A model generated the notes under the pieces. That model did not search any database, was not told the DNA's origin, and saw only the letters and a program-made list of their open reading frames with translations. From Petunia secreta (Eukaryota > Streptophyta > Magnoliopsida > Solanales > Solanaceae), in the NCBI GenBank assembly GCA_029990175.1, contig JARKIP010000033.1, positions 16,351,001 to 16,415,000 on the forward strand: a DNA stretch of 64,000 nucleotides, written 5' to 3'. The stretch's first letter is position 1; each line of letters starts with the position of its first letter. The position numbers were made by a program, and so were the translations under genes. Shown in pieces: positions 1 to 9,040 of this stretch.

Positions 1-309
1 AGTTCTCATAAAATGGTTTCGACTTTACAAACCTTCAGTATACATTCTTGCCACAAAGTCTTGCTATGACTTGTCCATTTGTCCTGCATCAGGGTCATAA
101 GAGGAAATGACGTAACTGGAACTGTGCCAAATTCACTTTTAAATATCACAGGCTTGAAGGAACTGTGAGAACTATGTTAACCTTTCGGCTGCCCTTTGCT
201 CTTCTTTTGCAATTTTCAGCTGGATTTATTGTTGTTATATTTGATTGATGTTTTCAGTGAGTTCTTGAACATTTTCTTCTGTACTCCTTACCTATCTTAT
301 CTCTCACAG
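1..309. other. non-coding flank upstream of LRR exon
   Basis: AT-rich sequence with no open frame that I can support. It ends in a pyrimidine-rich tract and CACAG that serves as a 3' splice site for the exon that follows, so it is best read as an intron of the same host gene. Confidence 0.5.
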
Positions 310-375
310 GGACCTGTCGTCCAATGATCTGACCGGAGGTATCCCACTGCAGTTGTTTTCAATACCAATATACAA
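310..375 (+). CDS. single exon of an LRR receptor-like protein kinase (partial gene)
   Basis: A 66-bp exon lies between a splice acceptor (CACAG, 305-309) and a donor (GTAATG from 376). It encodes one leucine-rich repeat, DLSSNDLTGGIPLQLFSIP followed by IY and an unfinished codon beginning AA. The LxxNxLxGxIP signature is diagnostic of plant extracellular LRRs. The short exon length and the ending IPxY(N) resemble the last LRR exon of LRR-RLK subgroup II (the SERK-like group), in which each repeat is its own exon; that subgroup is an inference. No transmembrane or kinase exon is visible downstream, where minisatellite and viral DNA follow. The gene is therefore partial here: its remaining exons may lie far away, or this may be a relic. 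Confidence 0.6.
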
Positions 376-668
376 GTAATGTCATCTCTTTCTTTCCACT
401 TGTTAAGCTTTTCCATTTTTGCAAAATAATTGTTCTGCATGTGATGTTAAGCTCTAATCCTGCCTTGCACAAAGATATATGTTGTCTTTACACTGTCTTA
501 ACTTGGAACGTGGAACCTTAAACTTCCTCCCTTTTTATCATGAATAACTACGGTAACTCTATTATTCTTTTTCTACCATAAACACCAAAAGATAATTGTG
601 ATAAAGAATAAAATTGCTCCCTTTCTTCAGTAATTTCTTATGAGATATCCTATACATTTCTTAAATAT
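376..668. other. intron-like AT-rich sequence
   Basis: Begins with a GT donor and contains no coding signal that I can see. It runs directly into the minisatellite. Confidence 0.4.
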
Positions 669-1417
669 TATGATCATCACTTGTCACTCTGACAAGTGTA
701 ATTGGCCATTTCTAGTGATAATGGTCATCATTAGTCAGTCTAGCTACCATAATTGGTTATTGATTGTGATAATAATCATCATTTGTCACTCTTAAGTGTA
801 TAGTGGGTCATTTCTAGTCATAATGATCATCATATCTCACTATAACAAGTGTAATTTGCCATTTCACTCATAATGATCATCATTTATCACTATAACAAGT
901 ATAATTGGTCATTTATTGTGATAATCATCATCATTTTTCACTCTAACAAGTGTAAGTGGCCATTTCTACTCATAATGATCATCATTTGTCACTCTTACAA
1001 GTATAGTGGGTCATTTCTATTCATAATAATCATCATTTCTCACTATAACAAGTGTAATTGGCCATCTCTACTCATAATGATCATCATTTGTCACTCTAAC
1101 AAGTATAATTGGTCATTTATAGTGATATTCATCATCATTTGTCACTCTAACAAGTGTAACTAGCCATTTCCACTCATAATGATCATCATTTGTCACTCTA
1201 ACAAGTATAATTGGTCATTTCTAGTGATAATGATCATCACTTGTCACTCTTACAGGTATAATTGGCCATTTCTAGTGACAATGATCATCAATTCTCAGTC
1301 TAACTATTCTAACTTGTCTTTTGTGATTAACGTAGATGAATTTATCACTCTTACAAGTATAATTCCTCACTTATAGTGATATAACCATCATAATTTGTAA
1401 CTCTAACTACTCTAATA

Positions 1418-1522
1418 GTGAAAAAATATGATGAAGATAGAAACAATTGAAGAACGCGCTCGGAACGACACATAAAATTTTACAAACATCAATTTGACGT
1501 TCGAAACAAGACTAAATGGATG
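1418..1522 (+). repeat. non-periodic core inside the minisatellite, copy 1
   Basis: About 105 bp unrelated to the 51-bp unit, beginning GTGAAAAAATATGATG and containing GAACGCGCTCGGAACGACAC. It recurs at 2064-2169 in the same orientation and at 2450-2557 in inverted orientation, so it was amplified together with the surrounding units as a higher-order repeat. Confidence 0.85.
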
Positions 1523-2063
1523 GATCATCATTTCTCACTATAACAAGTATGTTGGTCATTTCTAGAGATAATGATCATCATTTGTCAAACTAACAAGTAT
1601 AGTAGGTCATTTCTAGTTACAATGATCATCATTTGTCACTCTAACAAGTGTAATTGACCATTTCTATTGATAATGATCATCATTTCTCACTATAACAAAT
1701 GTAATTGGCAATTTCTACTCATATGATTATCATTTGACACTCTAATAAATATAATTGGTCATTTATAGTGATAATCATCATCACTTATCACTCTAACAAG
1801 TGTAATTGGCCATTTCTACTCATAATGATCATCATTTGTCACTCTAACAAGTATAATTGGTCATTTCTAGTGATAATGATCATCACTTGTCACTCTTACA
1901 GGTGTAATTTGCCATTTCTAGTGACAATGATCATCAATTCTCAGTCTAACAAATCTAAGTGGTCTTTTGTGATTAAAGTAGATGAATTTATCACTCTTAC
2001 AAGTATAATTCATAACTTATAGTGATATAACTATCATAATTTGTCACTCTAACTACTCTAATA

Positions 2064-2169
2064 GTGAAAAAATATGATGAAGATAGAAACAATTGAAGAC
2101 CGCGCTCGAAACAACACATAAAATTTTACAAACATCAATTTGAGGTTCGAAACAAGACTATATGTATAG
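2064..2169 (+). repeat. non-periodic core inside the minisatellite, copy 2
   Basis: Second direct copy of the core seen at 1418, with a few substitutions (for example GACCGCGCTCGAAACAACAC). Confidence 0.85.
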
Positions 2170-2191
2170 ATCATGATTTCTCAATATAACA

Positions 2192-2343
2192 AGTATAATT
2201 GGTCATTTCTAGTGATAATGATCATCATATGTCACTCTAACAAGTATAGTAGGTCATTTCTAGTGACAATGATCATCACTTGTCACTCTTACACGTGTAA
2301 TTGACCATTTCTAGTGATCATGATCATCATTTCTTAGTATAAC
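2192..2343 (+). repeat. direct repeat left of the inverted block
   Basis: Nearly identical to 2814-2965. Both begin TATAATTGGTCATTTCTAG and end near CATTTCTYAGTATAACA, bracketing the inverted block. Confidence 0.8.
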
Positions 2344-2344
2344 A

Positions 2345-2813
2345 ACCATCATTATCACTAGAAATGGTCAATTACACTTGTTAGAGTGACAAATAATGAT
2401 CATTGTCACTAGAAATGGCCAACATACTTGTTATAGTGAGAAATGATGATCCATACATATAGTCTTGTTTCGAACGTCAAATTGATGTTTGCAAAATTTT
2501 ATGTGTCGTTCCGAGCGCGTTCTTCAATTGTTTCTATCTTCATCCTATTTTTTCACTATTAGAGTAGTTAGAGTGACAAATTATGATGGTTATATCACTA
2601 TAAGTGAGGAATTATACTTGTAAGAGTGATAAATTCATCTACGTTAATCACAAAGGACCAGTTAGAATTGTTAGACTGAGAATTGATGATCATTGTCACT
2701 AGAAATGGCCAATTATACCTGTAAGAGTGACAAGTGATGATCATTATCACTAGAAATGACCAATTATACTTGTTAGAGTGACAAATGATGATCATTATGA
2801 GTGGAAATGGCTA
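2345..2813 (-). repeat. inverted duplication of the 1160-1620 segment
   Basis: The reverse complement of this block follows about 1160-1620 almost base for base: two 51-bp units, a diverged unit carrying GATGAATTTATCACTC, the 105-bp core and the next units. The block is flanked by direct repeats of about 150 bp (2192-2343 and 2814-2965), so it sits as an inverted insert between two copies of the same sequence. Confidence 0.85.
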
Positions 2814-2965
2814 GTATAATTGGTCATTTCTAGTGATAATGATCATCATATGTCACTCTAACAAGTATAGTAGGTCATTTCTAGTGACAATGATCATCAC
2901 TTGTCACTCTTACAAGTGTAATTGACCATTTCTAGTGATCATGATCATCATTTCTCAGTATAACA
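2814..2965 (+). repeat. direct repeat right of the inverted block
   Basis: Partner of 2192-2343. The pair has only a few differences, for example CACGTG versus CAAGTG. Confidence 0.8.
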
Positions 2966-3249
2966 TATGTAATTGGCAATTTCTACTCATAATGATCATC
3001 ATTTGTCACTCTAACAAGTATATTTGGTCATTTATAGTGATAATCATAATCACCTATCACTCTAACAAGTGTAATTGGCTATTTCTACTAATAATGATCA
3101 TCATTTGTCACTCTAACAACTATAATTGGTCATTTATTGTGATAATCATCATCATTTTTCACTCTAACAAGTGTAATTGGCCATTTCTACTCATAATGAT
3201 CATCATTTCTCACTCTTACAAGCGTAATTGGCCAGTTATCCCGTACCTA

Positions 3250-3423
3250 ATGAAACACTGGTTTAATAAAAATAATAATAATAAATATTATATCTACTTT
3301 ATGAATATATGTTTCTCTGATTTAATAAACAACGATAATCCTTACGTAGAAGAAACTCTTCTGCTATATTATAAACTTTGGAGAAGAGATTTCCTTAATA
3401 AAAATAAAAATATAATATTTTAA
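3250..3423 (+). CDS. virus A small ORF1 (57 aa), unknown
   Basis: A 57-residue frame starting at the first ATG after the element boundary and ending eight bases before ORF2. It is Asn/Lys-rich at both ends with a central hydrophobic and aromatic part (LLLYYKLWRRDFLNK). No domain is recognised. The right copy keeps the same frame (32888-33061), and this conservation between the arms is the main support for it being a real viral ORF. Its frame is open upstream into the minisatellite, so an apparent 162-aa fusion from 2935 exists; the ATG at 3250 is preferred because it is the first one inside viral DNA. Confidence 0.5.
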   Translation: MKHWFNKNNNNKYYIYFMNICFSDLINNDNPYVEETLLLYYKLWRRDFLNKNKNIIF

Positions 3424-3431
3424 AAATAAAT

Positions 3432-3647
3432 ATGGATCCAGGTTATCTAGAACTCTGGATAAATATTGATAAAGAAATTAATGACCATGAAAAGCTTTTA
3501 AAGGATAATTTACATAGATATCTTTTAACAGGAAATATTGATTTTCTACATTATATGCAAAATAATATTTCAGAAATACTTAGATTAAAACCTATAGCTG
3601 AAAGTTATTATAGAAAAGCTTGTGACGGTCCAGGAGCCCATTATTAA
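3432..3647 (+). CDS. virus A small ORF2 (71 aa), unknown
   Basis: Starts at ATG 3432 (MDPGYLELWINIDKE) and stops at TAA 3645-3647, one base before the movement-protein ATG at 3649. This stop-base-ATG spacing suits re-initiation, as used by caulimovirids that translate tandem small ORFs. The protein looks mostly helical with charged and leucine-rich stretches (EISEILRLKP-type). Its size and place resemble the small ORFs that precede the polyprotein in badnaviruses and tungroviruses, but I see no diagnostic motif and give no function. The right arm carries the same ORF, with an additional in-frame ATG two codons upstream. Confidence 0.6.
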   Translation: MDPGYLELWINIDKEINDHEKLLKDNLHRYLLTGNIDFLHYMQNNISEILRLKPIAESYYRKACDGPGAHY

Positions 3648-3648
3648 A

Positions 3649-5496
3649 ATGGAAGGATCATCACAGTCAGTATTAAACAGTATAAACCTATCAACAGAAG
3701 TAGATAAAATATCAAAAATAGAAAATAATCTGTTAAATTGGAATATTCCCAAAGAAAAGTTAGAAAAGATATATGAAGTCGGAGGATTTGACTTCATAAA
3801 TAGATTTAATATTAAAACATGTGAATCAACAATTGCTATAAATCAGTCAGTTGAAACAATTCAACTATTTTCTATAAAAGATATAGAAAAATATAGAAAA
3901 AGTTATAAGTTCCTACATATAGGACTAGTCCAAGTGGCTGTAAAACCACTTCATAGACTAGGATTAGATATTCCTATATGTTTATTATTAAGAGATAATA
4001 GATTCTTAAACTTTGATGATTCATTAATAGCCGTATTACAAAGTAACATGGCAAATGGGCCAGTATACTTTAATTGTTATCCGAATTTCTCAGTTGATAT
4101 TAATGATCCAACAATATTAGATGTTCTAACATTAAATGTTAAAACAAAACATCTAAATAGTAAACATCAAGCCAGAGAAATAGCTATAATATATAGAGTA
4201 TATTATAAATTAATGAAAACTACTCTAGCTCCCAAAGCTAAACCAAGTAGAGCTCATAAAGGAGTTACAATGTTAATGGAAGCAAATATTAGACATCATA
4301 ATATATTTGTCCCAAGATTACTTAAATGGGATGAAGTCTTATCAAAAGATGAATGGCACTTTGATTCCATCACGGAACCAAAAGTGGAAGATGAATCTAT
4401 ACAAATAGAAGAAGTTATACAACATACAGATGGATCAATAGATTTAAAATTCCTAAAATCTAGATCCTCTAATGCTACATCTTCATCTTCCAGGATGTCC
4501 TTTTCAAGGCCATCTACTTCTTGTCCTCTGGAGGAAGAAGACATAATAAGCAAAAATTTAAAAGGTGTTAACTTTAGTAAAAGAATTCCACAACCAGAAT
4601 ACAAGCCTGTCATAATCAATCAACCATCAAGCCCAACCTTTAGTGAAATAAATGATTCCTTAGGAATGATAACGTTAGAAGAACCATTTGAACCAGACAT
4701 AAAATATCTCCAACAACTCTGGGTAAAACCAGAGAATAATATTAAAAGAGAATGGTATAGAAACAATTACACTTTAGAACAGAGAAAATCATTTAGAAAT
4801 AAATGGATGAAAGATATGAAAAAATGGAAGTGTAGTTTAGAATTTTTTAAATGGTTTGAATATACAGGAAAATTAGCTAACTGTGAATCTTTAAATATGG
4901 TAGTTAAAAAATGGTATACGAAAAGTAATAAAATAATAGAATCTACCATTCCCCCATTAGAAGAAATAAATATACCAGTAGGTGATAAAGTAGTAATAGG
5001 AAATCCTTTTAAAAGAACATCAATAGATGCCCAAGGAGAACCTAAAAATAGAGATATTAATAAATTAATAGAACAAAGTAATTATACAAATCAAATACTA
5101 CATGTCATAGCCAATCAGGTAGAAGAAGCAAGAAGCAAGTCTTCTTTTAAACCATTCCCAGAGAAAAGAATAAAATTTGAAGATAATATTGAAGAAAATC
5201 CAATTTTCAGGCTACCTAGTATGTCAAAAGATAAATTCCCTAGTCTTCCTAAAGGTGGATTGGAAATAAAAGGTGATGTTCTAGATGAAATTACTAAAAG
5301 GTTAAAATCATCTTTAACGATAAATACAATTCCAATAGAAAAAGAAAATTCGGTAAAAACCTTATCTGAATTAAATAATCAATTAAATAAATTAGGATCT
5401 AATTATCATCATAAGAAAAATTATTATAAAAAACCTACATTTCCTGATATACAGTATGAAGAAGCATCTAGTATCATTCAGTTCGCACACAGGTGA
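3649..5496 (+). CDS. virus A movement protein with coat N-terminal region (615 aa)
   Basis: Caulimovirid movement protein of the 30K superfamily, which forms tubules through plasmodesmata. The family core (FLHIGLVQVAVKPLHRLGLD, then LRDNRFLNF, GPVYFNCYPN and a YRVYYKL segment) lies at about residues 85-195. The start is ATG 3649, one base after the ORF2 stop; an in-frame GTG 27 bases upstream is not a credible start here. After about residue 350 the sequence is no longer MP: a WYRNNYTLEQRKSFRNKW region and the terminal KPTFPDIQYEE match the N-terminal part of the coat-pol ORF of virus B. The frame ends at 5496 because this copy has lost two bases near 5464 relative to the right copy, where the frame runs on into the coat domain. 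MP and coat-pol were thus probably one ORF in the ancestor. Confidence 0.85.
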   Translation: MEGSSQSVLNSINLSTEVDKISKIENNLLNWNIPKEKLEKIYEVGGFDFINRFNIKTCESTIAINQSVETIQLFSIKDIEKYRKSYKFLHIGLVQVAVKPLHRLGLDIPICLLLRDNRFLNFDDSLIAVLQSNMANGPVYFNCYPNFSVDINDPTILDVLTLNVKTKHLNSKHQAREIAIIYRVYYKLMKTTLAPKAKPSRAHKGVTMLMEANIRHHNIFVPRLLKWDEVLSKDEWHFDSITEPKVEDESIQIEEVIQHTDGSIDLKFLKSRSSNATSSSSRMSFSRPSTSCPLEEEDIISKNLKGVNFSKRIPQPEYKPVIINQPSSPTFSEINDSLGMITLEEPFEPDIKYLQQLWVKPENNIKREWYRNNYTLEQRKSFRNKWMKDMKKWKCSLEFFKWFEYTGKLANCESLNMVVKKWYTKSNKIIESTIPPLEEINIPVGDKVVIGNPFKRTSIDAQGEPKNRDINKLIEQSNYTNQILHVIANQVEEARSKSSFKPFPEKRIKFEDNIEENPIFRLPSMSKDKFPSLPKGGLEIKGDVLDEITKRLKSSLTINTIPIEKENSVKTLSELNNQLNKLGSNYHHKKNYYKKPTFPDIQYEEASSIIQFAHR

Positions 5497-8400
5497 TGCT
5501 ATAACTGAGTGGAATATAGATGGACAAGTAGAACATCAAATACTAAATAGATTACATGAAATGGGAATAGCAGCAACAGCCTATAAAATAAAAGGTAATA
5601 CAGATAAGCAAGCAGCAACCCTGCTTTCTTACGGATTTACAGGAATGTTAAAAAATTGGTGGGACAACTATCTGTCAGATAGAGATAGAGAAACTGTCCT
5701 TAATGCTACTACAATCATAAAGGTAGTTAAACAAGAAAGTAATAGTACTAATCAAACAATAGAAGAACAAGTACGTGAAGATGCTATAAATACTTTATTA
5801 TATGCTATAATTAAACACTTTATTGGAGAACCAAAAGTATTTAAAGATAGAAGTTTAGAAATATTATCTAATTTATCATGTCCAAAATTACATGACTTTA
5901 AATGGTATAAAGACATATTCCTAAATAAAGTAATGATTAGAGAAGATTGTAATCATAGTTATTGGAAAGAAAAATTTATAAGTGGATTACCACAGTTATT
6001 TGCAGATAAAGTTAGACAAAAAATAAAAGATAGATTTAACGGTGAAATACCTTATGAAGATTTAACCTATGGTGATATAATAAGCTTTATTAACATAACA
6101 GCTTTAGAACTATGTACTGATATGAAATTAAAAAATCAGCTAAAAAGAGATTATAAAATCACTAAGAAAGAATTAGGAAATTTCTGTAGTGATTTTGGTT
6201 ATGCTAAGATAACTGCCCCGTCTACCGAGGCAACAACAAAATCCAAAAGGAAAAATAGAAAAGACAAAAGTAGCAATAGTGATTATAAAAGAAAATATTC
6301 CAAAAGATACAGGAAGAAAATTCCAAAGAATACAAGTCAAAGTAAACAACCTTCTTTTAAAGAAAGATGCTACAATTGTGGAAAAAAAGGCCATAAGGCA
6401 AATGATTGTAGAGTCAAGACAAAGAAGAAAAACAAAATTAATAGTTTAGAATTAGATGAAGACATTAAGAATAAAATATATGCTATACTAGACGAAAATG
6501 ATAATAGTGAAAAAGAAAGTTCATCCACGGAAAGCATAAGTGATGATGAACAAATTAATATAGCATATGAGTCTAGTGATAGTTACACTTCCGAGTCAGA
6601 GTGTGATTGTCCTAGAGGATTATGTACCTGCGGGACAGGTTCAATAAAAGTCATATCAAATGAAAATAAAGAATTCTTCTTTGATCTAATAGATCAAATA
6701 AAGGATGAAGAAATTAAAAGAGAATATCTTTTAAAATTAAAAGAAATAGTCTTAAGTAGAGAATCAAATAAACCTAACATACCCAATCCTTTTAGTATGA
6801 AAAAAATTCTACAAAAATTTGATAAAAAAGAAGAAAAAATATCTATATCAGATCTTTATGCAGAATTAACAACATTAAAACAAGAAGTTAATATTTTAAA
6901 ACAAAAAGTTAATAACATAGAGGAAGAAAACCTTGCTCTAGAATTAATTCAAAAAACTCAAAAGGAGTTAAATTCTACAATAATAGGAGAAAGTTCAAAT
7001 ACTAAACAAGTAGAAGCACAAGACGACGAATTGGGAGTCTTGGCTATCTCTAAAATTAAGTCTCAAAAATGGTATGTACCAATAAAATTAGTCATAAATA
7101 GTGAATACAGTATCCAGACAGTAGCTTTATTAGACTCTGGTGCTGACCAAAATTGTATAGTAGAAGGATTAATTCCAACAAAATATTGCGATAAAACATC
7201 AGCAAAATTATTCTCTGCATCAGGAGAAAAACTTAAAATAAAATATAAATTATCTAATGCACATATATGTAATGATAATATATGCTTTAAAAATACTTTT
7301 ATTCTGATAAAGGATTTAAATGAGGAAGTTATATTAGGAACTCCCTTTTTAACTCAGATATCTCCTTTTACAGTTAATACAACAGGTATTACTACCAATA
7401 ATCTTGGTAAAGAAATAATATTTTATTTCCTAAATGGTCCAAAGCAAAGAGAAATAGATACTCTAAAAGAAAGAAGTATCTATAAAATACAATTGATAAA
7501 AAATCAAATAAATTACATAAAAGACGAAATTAAAATTGTTAAAATAGAAAACCAGTTTAAAGATAAACTAATTCAAGATAAAATACTACAAACCCAAAAA
7601 GAAATAGAATCTGAAGTCTGTTCAGATCTACCTAATGCCTTTTGGGAAAGAAAAAGGCATATAGTACGATTACCGTATATAGAAGGATTTGAAGAAGGAT
7701 CTATCCCCACTAAGGCTAGACCAATTCAAATGAACCAAGAATTAATGGAATATTGTAAAAAGGAAATTAATGAATTATTAGAAAAGAAAATAATTCGTCC
7801 TTCTAAGTCACCTTGGAGTTGTTCCGCATTTTATGTTAATAATAATGCTGAACGAGAAAGAGGAGCTCCAAGATTAGTTATAAATTATAAACCTTTAAAC
7901 AAAGTATTAAGATGGATACGATATCCAATTCCAAATAAAAGAGATTTATTAAAAAGAACGTATAAGGCTAAAATATATAGTAAATTTGATATGAAATCAG
8001 GATTTTGGCAAATCCAAATAGATGAAAGGGATAAGTATAAAACAGCATTTAATGTGCCCTATGGCCAATATGAATGGAATGTTATGCCCTTTGGGTTAAA
8101 GAATGCCCCATCAGAATTTCAAAATATAATGAATAATATATTTAATCCATATAGTTCATTCTCAATAGTTTATATTGATGATGTATTAATATTTTCAGAA
8201 AATATAGATCAATATTTTAAGCATTTAAAGATATTTCTTAATATTATTAAGAAAAATGGGCTGGTAGTGAGTGCCAAGAAGATTAAATTATTTCAAACCT
8301 CTATTAGATTTTTAGGACATGACTTGTCTCAAGGCATGTATAAACCAATTTGTAGAGCCATAGAATTCTCTACAAAATTTCCAGATGTTTTAACAGATAA

Positions 8401-9040
8401 AACTCAGTTACAAAGGTTTCTAGGAAGCCTCAATTATGTTTCAGATTTTATTCCAAACCTTAGACAAATATGTGAACCCCTTTATCAGCGTCTTAGAAAA
8501 AATCCAGTTCCTTGGAGCCAAGAACAAACACAAACAGTCCAAAAAGTCAAAAGTATTGTTCAAAGACTTCCTTGTCTAGGCATACCACATCCGGATGCCT
8601 TTATGATTGTTGAAACCGATGCCTCTGAAATAGGTTTCGGAGGAATTCTTAAACAGCGTCTCTCTCCAAAAGAGTCTGAACAATTAGTCCGATATTGCTC
8701 TGCAATATGGAACGGAGCTCAAAAAAATTATAGTACTATTAAAAAAGAAATTTTATCAATAGTTTTATGTATAACTAAATTTCAAGATGATTTGATAAAC
8801 AAAGAATTTCTTTTAAGAGTTGATTGTAAAGCAGCAAAAGATGTTTTGCAAAAAGATGATAAGAATTTAGTTTCAAAACAAATATTTGCCAGATGGCAAG
8901 CTTTATTATCTAGCTTTGATTTTCAAATAGAATTTATTAAAGGAGAAGACAATAGTCTTCCAGATTTTTTAACTAGAGAATTTTTACAGAGAAGACATGA
9001 GGCCATTATATCCAGTAAAACCTCCGAGGCAATTCCTTGA
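5456..9040 (+). CDS. virus A coat-protease-reverse transcriptase-RNase H polyprotein (1194 aa frame)
   Basis: Order of domains: capsid region with EWNIDG and NWWDNYLSDR (about residues 15-75), basic Lys/Arg segment (about 265-300), CCHC zinc knuckle CYNCGKKGHKANDC (about 305), acidic Glu/Ser stretch, aspartic protease with LLDSGADQNC (about 558), reverse transcriptase with YIDDVLIF (about 905, catalytic Asp pair) and RNase H with ETDASEIGFGG and RVDCKAA (about 1052 and 1120). All key residues are present. No integrase, as expected for a pararetrovirus. The ATG at 5456 is merely the first after a 2-base deletion; the frame overlaps the MP frame by 41 bases, and the right copy shows the two were continuous. 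It overlaps the next ORF by 44 bases. Apart from that indel the frame is open, unlike the right copy. Confidence 0.92.
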   Translation: MKKHLVSFSSHTGDAITEWNIDGQVEHQILNRLHEMGIAATAYKIKGNTDKQAATLLSYGFTGMLKNWWDNYLSDRDRETVLNATTIIKVVKQESNSTNQTIEEQVREDAINTLLYAIIKHFIGEPKVFKDRSLEILSNLSCPKLHDFKWYKDIFLNKVMIREDCNHSYWKEKFISGLPQLFADKVRQKIKDRFNGEIPYEDLTYGDIISFINITALELCTDMKLKNQLKRDYKITKKELGNFCSDFGYAKITAPSTEATTKSKRKNRKDKSSNSDYKRKYSKRYRKKIPKNTSQSKQPSFKERCYNCGKKGHKANDCRVKTKKKNKINSLELDEDIKNKIYAILDENDNSEKESSSTESISDDEQINIAYESSDSYTSESECDCPRGLCTCGTGSIKVISNENKEFFFDLIDQIKDEEIKREYLLKLKEIVLSRESNKPNIPNPFSMKKILQKFDKKEEKISISDLYAELTTLKQEVNILKQKVNNIEEENLALELIQKTQKELNSTIIGESSNTKQVEAQDDELGVLAISKIKSQKWYVPIKLVINSEYSIQTVALLDSGADQNCIVEGLIPTKYCDKTSAKLFSASGEKLKIKYKLSNAHICNDNICFKNTFILIKDLNEEVILGTPFLTQISPFTVNTTGITTNNLGKEIIFYFLNGPKQREIDTLKERSIYKIQLIKNQINYIKDEIKIVKIENQFKDKLIQDKILQTQKEIESEVCSDLPNAFWERKRHIVRLPYIEGFEEGSIPTKARPIQMNQELMEYCKKEINELLEKKIIRPSKSPWSCSAFYVNNNAERERGAPRLVINYKPLNKVLRWIRYPIPNKRDLLKRTYKAKIYSKFDMKSGFWQIQIDERDKYKTAFNVPYGQYEWNVMPFGLKNAPSEFQNIMNNIFNPYSSFSIVYIDDVLIFSENIDQYFKHLKIFLNIIKKNGLVVSAKKIKLFQTSIRFLGHDLSQGMYKPICRAIEFSTKFPDVLTDKTQLQRFLGSLNYVSDFIPNLRQICEPLYQRLRKNPVPWSQEQTQTVQKVKSIVQRLPCLGIPHPDAFMIVETDASEIGFGGILKQRLSPKESEQLVRYCSAIWNGAQKNYSTIKKEILSIVLCITKFQDDLINKEFLLRVDCKAAKDVLQKDDKNLVSKQIFARWQALLSSFDFQIEFIKGEDNSLPDFLTREFLQRRHEAIISSKTSEAIP

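Larger units (their letters stand above)
669..3235. repeat. 51-bp minisatellite array, diverged, with an internal inversion
   Basis: Tandem copies of a unit of about 51 bp contain ATGATCATCA, TTTGTCACTCT, AACAAGTATAATTGG and CATTTCTAGTGATA. Units differ at several positions (GTATAATTGG or GTGTAATTGG, TCACTCTAAC or TCACTCTTAC). Because 51 is a multiple of three and the unit lacks stops in one frame, it yields apparent proteins with a 17-residue period (MIIICHSNKYNWSFLVI-like). These are an artefact of the repeat, not genes. The array is interrupted by three copies of a unique core of about 105 bp. Part of it (2345-2813) is inverted. Confidence 0.9.

Noticed and set aside
669..3235. CRISPR-like or protein-coding repeat array
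   Set aside because: Repeats are contiguous without unique spacers, and the DNA is plant nuclear. The open frames follow from the 51-bp period and run on both strands after the inversion, with no start context or domain.
3622..3648. Earlier start of the virus A movement protein at a GTG
   Set aside because: The ATG at 3649 follows the ORF2 stop by one base; GTG is not a normal start in this context. The same reasoning moves the virus B 3' ORF start to the ATG at 19093 and 30001.
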